From contig NZ_JAELXT010000018.1 in NCBI RefSeq assembly GCF_016427565.1, positions 33,884 through 97,883 of the forward strand: a stretch of 64,000 nt of DNA, read 5' to 3'. The position numbers and the translations under genes were made by a program. The notes beneath the pieces were generated by a model. It saw only the letters and a program-made list of their open reading frames with translations. It searched no databases and was not told the origin of the DNA. The DNA comes from Microvirga splendida. Its GTDB lineage: Bacteria > Pseudomonadota > Alphaproteobacteria > Rhizobiales > Beijerinckiaceae. Below, in pieces: positions 61,236 to 64,000 of this stretch; the stretch's first letter is position 1; each line of letters starts with the position of its first letter.

Positions 61236-63304
61236 TCAAGGTTCTTGGGAGTTTGACATCTCGCTGTCAGGCACGTTGCATTCCAACTCGTCAAGCCAAA
61301 CGCCGGCGCCTGCATCGGATGGAGCGCGCCAGTCCCCCCGCGGCGACAGGGATCCGCCGGATGAGATCTTCGGGCCGTTCGGCATTGCCGTGCGCTTGAA
61401 CTGATTGGTGAAGAACCGCCCCAGAAAGACCCGCCGCCATCGCTTGATCTCGGCAAGGTCGTAGGCACGGCGCGATGCTGCCGGGAGGTTTGGCGGCCAG
61501 GCACCGGCCTCTGCGTCCTTCCAAGCATGCCACGACAGATACGCGATCTTCGAGGGGCGGAACCCGTAGCGCGTGAGGTAGTACAGGTTGAAGTCCTGCA
61601 ACGCGTACGGACCAATCATCGCCTCCGTCGCCTGGATCTGCCCCGAGGCGTCCTGCGGCACCAGTTCCGGCGAGATCTCCGTCGCCAGGATGGCGTGCAG
61701 GATGTCGGCGGTCCTCTCGTCAACGTCCCCGGGCGCGGCCACGAACCGGATCAGGTGCTGGATCAGCGTTTTCGAGACCGATGCGTTGACGTTGTAGTGG
61801 GACATCTGGTCCCCGACGCCGTACGTGCACCAGCCCAGCCCCAGCTCGGACAGGTCGCCCGTGCCGACAACGATGCCCCGGTTGTGGTTAGCGAGCCGGA
61901 ACAGGTAATCGGTCCGCAGACCTGCCTGCACGTTTTCGAACGTGACGTCGTAGACGGGCTCCCCTCGGCAAAGGGATGCCTCATGTCGGAGAGCATCTGC
62001 CGGGCGGCGGGACGGATGTCGATCTCCGAGGCGCTGGCCCCGAGCGCCCGCATCAGCGTCCAGGCGTTGCCTTTGGTGCCTTCGCTCGTCGCGAAGCCAG
62101 GCAGGGTGTAGGCGAGGATGTTGGTCCGCGGCAGGCCCAGCTTGTCCATGGCGCGGCAGCACACGAGAAGTGCCTGGGTCGAGTCGAGGCCGCCGGACAC
62201 GCCGATGACCACCTTCTCGGTGCGGGTGGCTTGCAGGCGCTTCGCCAGTCCCTGGACCTGGATGTTGTAGGCCTCGTAGCAGTTCTCCGAGAGTTTGCCC
62301 GGATCTGACGGGACATAGGGAAAGCGCTCGACCGGACGCCTAAGCGGGAGTTCCTCCTCCGGCGCGTCGACGGACAGGTCAACGATCCGGAAGTCACCGG
62401 GCGTGATCTTCAGCACGTCACCACAGTCGCGGAAGGTGACGCGCCGCATCCGTTCCTGGCGCAGCCGCCCGAGGTCCACGTCAGCCACCGCCATGGTGGA
62501 ACCCGCGGGAAAGCGCTCGGTCTCGGCCAAGCGCAGGCCATCCTCGAAGATGCCGCCATGGCCGTCCCACGCGAGATCGGTCGTGGACTCCCCCGGTCCG
62601 GCCGCCGAATAGGCATAGGCCGCGATGCACCGCATGGACTGGGAGCCGCACAGCAGCCGTCTGTCCTCGGCCTTCCCGATGGTGATGTTGCTGGCCGAAA
62701 GGTTGAGCAGGATCTCCGCCCCAGCGAGCGCCGCCGCGGTGCTCGGCGGATGGGGCACCCACATGTCCTCGCAGATCTCGACATGGAAGGTGAAGGGACA
62801 ACTGCCCGTCGACCGGAACAAGAGGTCAATGCCCAAGGGGACCTGAACTCCTGCGACGGTGATGTCCTGCCCACGGACCTCCGCCCCGGGGGCGAAGTGG
62901 CGCCGCTCGTAGAATTCCCGGTAGTTGGGCAGGTAGGCCTTGGGCACGACGCCCAGGATGCGTCCGGCATGGATCACGATCGCAGCGTTGTAGAGGCGAC
63001 CTCTGGACCGGAGGGGTACTCCGACCACGAAGGCCGGAAACAGGTCAGTGCTGTCGTCCACGAGGCGGCTGACCGCCTCTTCCACCGACTCCAGTAAGGC
63101 ATCTTGATGGAAGAGGTCGTCGATCGAGTATGCCGACAGCCCCAACTCGGGGAACACCATAAGGGCGATGCGTTCCTGATGGCCTTGGCGCAGGAGCTCC
63201 AACGTCCGCTCGCCATTGAACCCCGGGTTCGCGACGTCCATCTGCGGGACGCAGGCGGCGATCCGGACAAGGTCATGACGGTAGGGGGAGAAAAACGAGA
63301 TCAT
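61236..63304 (-). pseudogene. nadE: Glutamine-dependent NAD+ synthetase, frameshifted
   Basis: Together the two frames encode a protein of about 689 residues that makes NAD+ from deamido-NAD+ with glutamine. The N-terminal nitrilase-type glutaminase domain has MVFPELGLSAYSIDD, KAYLPNYREFYERR and the catalytic cysteine in HVEICEDMWVPHPP. The C-terminal synthetase has the ATP motif [16 protein letters not shown] and [16 protein letters not shown]. The frame breaks after MRHPFAEG at the four-base C run 61961-61964: one more base would restore [15 protein letters not shown]. This is either a real mutation or a homopolymer sequencing error. Confidence 0.9.
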
Positions 63305-63507
63305 TCCGGATCTGAGTATCCTCTGAAAATTGGCTCTGGTCGGCAGAAGGTTCCCTCACGACTACGCACAGTCTGCGGAGCTTCGCCCGAGACGCCAACA
63401 ATCTAGGGTGCGGAGGGCAAAATGGATACATCGACCAAGCTGCTCTGACCTGCCCCTGGAGCCTTTCGGTTATCGCCCGCGGTCAGCCCACTGCGGCATC
63501 GCAACCG
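63305..63507. other. Short intergenic gap
   Basis: Nothing was recognised. It should hold the nadE promoter and the 3' flank of the ctaG-like gene. Confidence 0.35.
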
Positions 63508-64000
63508 TCAAGGCGTCCGGGTGGGGGCCGCTTCCTTGCCGGTCGCATGGCCGGACCCTGCAATGAGGCGTGCCAGAATGGCAAGGGCCGCTGCGAAGTA
63601 AACGCCGCCCATCGGGATCCACATGATCAACCCGGCGAGCCGCTGATCGTCGAGCGGTAGCAGGCCCCAGGCCGCGCCGCGAACGGCCATTAACGGGTAC
63701 CAGACCTGCGGCGCCAGGGAGAGCAGGAGGCCAAGAATCGCCGTGTGCAGGAAGGTGAAGAAGAGCAGCATCGCGGCCAGCCCGCTGGCTCCGCCCGGAA
63801 TCCGGTATGTCTCCAGCACCGAGTGCCAGAACAGAAGGCTGACGAGCAGGAGCATCGCGTACATGACGAGATGCAGGCTGACATTCAGCAGTGCCCCCTG
63901 GTAGAGCGCGGGGATGTGCCAGAATGTATGGTCCGGCCGTGCGTCGCAAGATGATGTTGGCAGAGTGACAAACGTGAGAGCTGCATCAATGTATTCGGCC
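63508..64000 (-). CDS. ctaG: CtaG/caa3-type oxidase assembly protein, partial
   Basis: The last 163 codons of a membrane protein are visible; the 5' end lies beyond the window. After an N-terminal part with DHTFWHIPALYQGALL come about four helices (LLLVSLLFWHSVLETYRIPG, AILGLLLSLAPQVWYPLM) and the C-terminal MWIPMGGVYFAAALAILARL, typical of CtaG_Caa3 (PF09678) proteins. These assist assembly of caa3-type cytochrome oxidases. The frame is open to the edge. Confidence 0.75.
   Translation of the reverse strand, partial: AEYIDAALTFVTLPTSSCDARPDHTFWHIPALYQGALLNVSLHLVMYAMLLLVSLLFWHSVLETYRIPGGASGLAAMLLFFTFLHTAILGLLLSLAPQVWYPLMAVRGAAWGLLPLDDQRLAGLIMWIPMGGVYFAAALAILARLIAGSGHATGKEAAPTRTP

Noticed and set aside
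1..64000. CRISPR arrays and rRNA or intact tRNA genes
   Set aside because: No regularly spaced repeats, no conserved rRNA segments and no complete cloverleaf were seen; only one tRNA-like 3' half was found.

Overview
The window looks like accessory DNA (a plasmid or genomic island) from an alphaproteobacterium of the order Rhizobiales/Hyphomicrobiales, possibly near Microvirga, Methylobacterium or Bosea. This rests on GC-rich codon use, the style of the Rieske, CydAB, Lnt, BTLCP and DUF1223 proteins, and short interspersed palindromic repeats ending in CTAGAGCATCGGAC. No intact tRNA, rRNA, CRISPR array or replication gene was seen. Two transposases (IS110, IS5), an eroded IS1182-type transposase and several gene remnants show repeated rearrangement.

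Layout. 0-3.4 kb: an IS110 element beside a NarX/UhpB-type sensor kinase and a response regulator that has lost its DNA-binding domain. 3.7-9.6 kb: metal-resistance cluster 1, with a MerR regulator divergent from a Zn/Cd/Pb P1B-ATPase, then a methyltransferase, LspA, a frameshifted CYP152-like peroxygenase and a cation efflux protein. 9.7-20.4 kb: an orphan Rieske protein, IS1182 debris, a DUF1624 protein, a Na/Pi cotransporter, CcmF bracketed by remnants of lnt and an M23 peptidase, and an L,D-transpeptidase. 20.4-31.3 kb: amidoligase, flavohemoglobin, IS5, a membrane spermidine-synthase-like protein, LepB, and a second L,D-transpeptidase. 31.3-39.9 kb: CcmG-like thioredoxin, a GbsR-type regulator with CydAB, orphan CoxC, a third L,D-transpeptidase with an ICMT-like methyltransferase, and a DsbA-like protein. 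40.1-45.3 kb: metal cluster 2 (P1B-ATPase with two HMA domains, CDF, second LspA, second DsbA-like protein). 45.3-64 kb: Lnt, M23 peptidase, YHS protein, transglutaminase-like protease, TlpA, a second MerR, PCuAC and Sco, two more L,D-transpeptidases, a broken cobalamin riboswitch, DUF1223, a diguanylate cyclase, a frameshifted NadE and a partial CtaG.

The main pattern is a dispersed metal regulon. Five elements have the geometry of MerR-family promoters, with a -35 and -10 separated by 19 bp and an imperfect CTC...GAG inverted repeat in the spacer. They lie before ATPase 1 (4192-4222), before a Cys-rich mini-ORF and lepB (27581-27611), before the DsbA-like gene (39907-39937, minus), before ATPase 2 (40151-40181), and on the minus strand upstream of tlpA (52453-52483). 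Only two merR genes are present, so some control must act in trans.

Around this regulon sits an unusually dense set of extra envelope and redox enzymes: two LspA, LepB, Lnt, five L,D-transpeptidases, an M23 peptidase, two DsbA-like proteins, TlpA, CcmG, Sco, CcmF, Rieske, CoxC and CydAB. Many have catalytic cysteines or exposed metal centres that thiophilic metals are known to poison. My inference is that the region combines metal export with spare or metal-tolerant copies of vulnerable envelope and respiratory enzymes. The sequence suggests this but does not prove it.
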